From the NCBI RefSeq assembly GCF_010500845.1, contig NZ_JAAAMI010000006.1, positions 1 through 64,000 of the forward strand: 64,000 bases of DNA. Reading direction: 5' to 3'. Under the pieces are notes generated by a model. That model saw only the letters and a program-made list of their open reading frames with translations, was not told the origin of the DNA and searched no databases. The stretch is from Flagellimonas sediminis (GTDB lineage Bacteria > Bacteroidota > Bacteroidia > Flavobacteriales > Flavobacteriaceae). The position numbers and the translations under genes are program-made. Shown here piece after piece: positions 61,702 through 64,000 of the stretch (its first letter is position 1; every line of letters starts with the position of its first letter).

Positions 61702-64000
61702 ATGTCCCGGTTTTTAAAAATCACCCTGTTTTCGTTCCTGATTTTAGTCGCATCCTGTAAAAAGAAGGGAGAAGCTCCCGATACCGACAATCTCTTCAAA
61801 TTCAAGGATTATATCAGCTACCATACCCATGGCAACCAAAGCATATCCACTCCCATAACCATTGCCCTTGCCCAACAGTTGGAGCAATTTGAGCTCAACC
61901 AAGAACTGCCCATGGAATATTTGCAGATTTCACCAAAGGTGGAGGGCAAGTTGATCATTGAAAATGGTCGGGAATTGACCTTCCAGCCTTCCGAATATTT
62001 AAAACCGAACACGGAATATGTGGTCACTTTGGCCCTCAGCAAACTGTTTGAAAACATCGATAGTGATTTTAAAAAATATACCTTCAGTTTCAAGACCATT
62101 GCACCCAACTTCAAAATCAATTTGGGAAGTCTTCAGTCCTATAGCAAGGAATGGCAATATTTAACGGGCACCTTGGATGCTTCGGATATTTTGGATGCTT
62201 CAAAAATAGAGAGCATTTTGTCCATAAAGCAGGGCGATAAAAACGTTCCTGTAAAATGGGACAATGCCTCGGAAAATGCCCAATACTTCAGTTTTAAGAT
62301 CGATAGTATTTCCAGGAAAGCGGACGACAGCGAACTTACCATTGAATGGACCGGAAAGGCACTTGGGATTGATAACGAAGGTTCGGAAAATTACACCATC
62401 CCCGGATTGAACAAATTTGTAGTAGTGGATGCCAAAACTAGCTCTTCCCCTAATGCCGTCTTGACCTTGAATTTCTCGGAACCCTTAAAACAAAACCAAA
62501 ACCTGAATGGATTGGTGACTGTCGAAAATGCGGAGAGTCTTAGGTACGAGATCAATGGTAATGTGTTGAGAGTCTACCCCTCCAATCGTATTTTGGGAGA
62601 AGTACGGATCAATGTTTTTGAGGGCATCAAAAGCGAATATGGCTTTACCCTAAAGAACACCTTTTCCGAACTGGTTTCCTTTGAACAATTGAAACCCGCA
62701 GTGCGATTGATTTCCAAAGGAACCATTCTACCCAATGCCGCCTCCACCCCCATCTATTTTGAGACGGTGAACCTGTCAGCCGTGGAAGTTCGCGTGATCC
62801 AGGTTTTTGAGAACAACATGCTGCAATACCTGCAGAACAACAACCTTACGGAGAGTTATAGCCCCGATTTCAGGCCTGTAGGAAGAAGGGTGGCCTACAA
62901 AGTGCTTCCCCTTGCAGAAAATGGAGAAGAAAATTCCAGTTATTGGAAAGCCCATGCCCTTGACTTGTCGAGCTTGATCAAAGTCAACCCTGGTTCCTTG
63001 TACCGAGTTGAATTCAGCTTTAAAAAAGAGCACACTACCTATTCCTGTGATGATTCCGAAACTTCCGAAGATCAAACAGAAGCCTATACATCCAACTCCG
63101 ATGAGGAATCCTTGGAAGAGCGCTATTGGGACAATGAAATCTATTATTGGAGAGACTACGAGTATGATTGGGAGAACCGCGACAACCCTTGTCACCAGGC
63201 CTATTATAATTATGACAGGATTGCATCCACCAATCTTTTGGGCAGCGACCTTGGCTTGATCGTGAAAAAAGGGAACAACCGCTCCTACCATTTTGCGGCC
63301 ACCAATCTGTTGACCACCAAGCCCGAAGCCAATACTATCATCAAGCTCTACAACTATCAGCAGCAATTGTTGGGAGAGGTGACCACTGATGCCTCTGGGT
63401 TATCCATTTATGACGGGGATAAGAGCGTGGCTTTCGCCGTTGCGGAAAAGAACAACAATTTTGCCTATGTCAAACTTTTAGATGGCAATGCATTGTCCTT
63501 GAGCACATTTGACGTATCCGGGGAAGAATTGCAACGGGGCCTTCAAGGGTTTCTGTATACCGAAAGAGGGGTTCACCGTCCTGGGGATGTGATCCATCTG
63601 ACCTTTGTTCTGGACGATAAAGGAAACCCATTGCCCATGGGTCACCCTGTTACTTTAGAGGTGAGTGATGCCCGCGGAAAGTTGGTACAGCGCAATGTGT
63701 TGACCGAGGGAACCCTTCCTGTTTCGGAAGGATTGTTTGCCAAAAAAGAGGAAAATTTTTATTATTTCCCTATTCCGACCCAAGCCGATGCCCCAACGGG
63801 AAATTGGTCAGCTAAAGTTCTTGTGGGCGGTGCCCAGTTCAACAAATCCCTGAAAGTGGCCACGGTAAAACCCAACCGTTTAAAAGTGGATTTTTCTTTT
63901 GATGACGAAGTGTTGAAGGCCAACACGAACAACCGTGGCAAAGCCATTGTTCAATGGTTGCACGGTGCTCCCGCACGTAATCTCAAAATCGATATCAATG
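61702..64000 (+). CDS. Alpha-2-macroglobulin-family lipoprotein (partial, runs off the window)
   Basis: An open frame from the ATG at 61702 (MSRFLKITLFSFLILVASCK, lipobox C19) to the last base, about 766 codons. It is beta-rich throughout; the MG2-type segment RGVHRPGDVIHLTFVLDDKGNPLP occurs near residue 621, split as RGVHRPGDVIHLTFVLDDKG, and an Asp/Glu/Tyr-rich region (YWDNEIYYWRDYEYDWENR) precedes it. Bacterial alpha-2-macroglobulins are envelope proteins that trap proteases or take part in defence and envelope stress; family members reach about 1,800 aa, so more than half is missing here. The thioester region is not in view. Confidence 0.85.
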   Translation, partial: MSRFLKITLFSFLILVASCKKKGEAPDTDNLFKFKDYISYHTHGNQSISTPITIALAQQLEQFELNQELPMEYLQISPKVEGKLIIENGRELTFQPSEYLKPNTEYVVTLALSKLFENIDSDFKKYTFSFKTIAPNFKINLGSLQSYSKEWQYLTGTLDASDILDASKIESILSIKQGDKNVPVKWDNASENAQYFSFKIDSISRKADDSELTIEWTGKALGIDNEGSENYTIPGLNKFVVVDAKTSSSPNAVLTLNFSEPLKQNQNLNGLVTVENAESLRYEINGNVLRVYPSNRILGEVRINVFEGIKSEYGFTLKNTFSELVSFEQLKPAVRLISKGTILPNAASTPIYFETVNLSAVEVRVIQVFENNMLQYLQNNNLTESYSPDFRPVGRRVAYKVLPLAENGEENSSYWKAHALDLSSLIKVNPGSLYRVEFSFKKEHTTYSCDDSETSEDQTEAYTSNSDEESLEERYWDNEIYYWRDYEYDWENRDNPCHQAYYNYDRIASTNLLGSDLGLIVKKGNNRSYHFAATNLLTTKPEANTIIKLYNYQQQLLGEVTTDASGLSIYDGDKSVAFAVAEKNNNFAYVKLLDGNALSLSTFDVSGEELQRGLQGFLYTERGVHRPGDVIHLTFVLDDKGNPLPMGHPVTLEVSDARGKLVQRNVLTEGTLPVSEGLFAKKEENFYYFPIPTQADAPTGNWSAKVLVGGAQFNKSLKVATVKPNRLKVDFSFDDEVLKANTNNRGKAIVQWLHGAPARNLKIDIN

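Noticed and set aside
61623..61805. 60-codon minus-strand frame near the macroglobulin start
   Set aside because: It overlaps the macroglobulin signal peptide on the other strand and has no features.

Overview
The window reads as chromosome of a marine-type Flavobacteriaceae bacterium (Bacteroidota). The signs are a SusC/SusD pair, SusC-type and other TonB-dependent receptors, many Bacteroidota-only families (GSCFA, DUF4230, DUF6607, DUF5522, HmuY, SatD/DUF3307), promoters of the TAnnTTTG -7 type, and a 16S rRNA 5' end typical of the family. A genus near Allomuricauda/Flagellimonas is plausible, but that is an inference from overall resemblance.

Layout. 1-400: 5' end of a 16S rRNA gene (minus) and its promoter. 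400-6775: outer-membrane block of a porin and a SusD/SusC pair. 7008-12234: RNase HII, a large lipoprotein, an OmpA-family protein and a TapB-like protein. 12475-15618: an SDR oxidoreductase divergent from an HxlR regulator with a clear operator, then lipB, a lipoprotein and an unlisted 51-aa YqaE/Pmp3 protein. 15710-20635: membrane-anchored LuxR-type regulator, thioredoxin-like protein, lysS and a DASS anion symporter. 21088-27861: a secreted protein built of five ~36-aa repeats, a DUF5117-type zinc protease, small exported proteins and a GH3 lipoprotein. 28016-34654: SH3 protein, SatD-DUF3307 pair behind three evenly spaced palindromes, then a divergent iron/heme locus (FMN-binding protein and DUF6607 one way, HmuR-like receptor and HmuY the other). 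34868-37969: ArsC-like protein and two AsmA/DUF748-like proteins, the second frameshifted.

37975-44003 is the accessory region. It holds a heptamer tandem repeat, an AT-rich four-gene operon (three TIR-domain proteins and a stand-alone SLOG protein; a probable NAD-nucleotide-based immune system resembling but not equal to Thoeris), a fragment of a second hemL 3' end, three copies of a palindromic repeat of which one encloses a GIY-YIG nuclease gene, hemL itself, and a second set of different palindromic repeats upstream of hemL.

44013-64000 returns to core genome: glucosaminidase-LysM lipoprotein, ACC-deaminase-like PLP enzyme, a tiny HExxH membrane protein, DUF5522, DUF4136, a long aromatic amino acid hydroxylase, M61-like peptidase, DUF4230, GSCFA, alaS, M23 peptidase, MerR, LemA and two TPM proteins, a lipoprotein, an outer-membrane beta-barrel protein and the first ~766 codons of an alpha-2-macroglobulin-family lipoprotein running off the window end.
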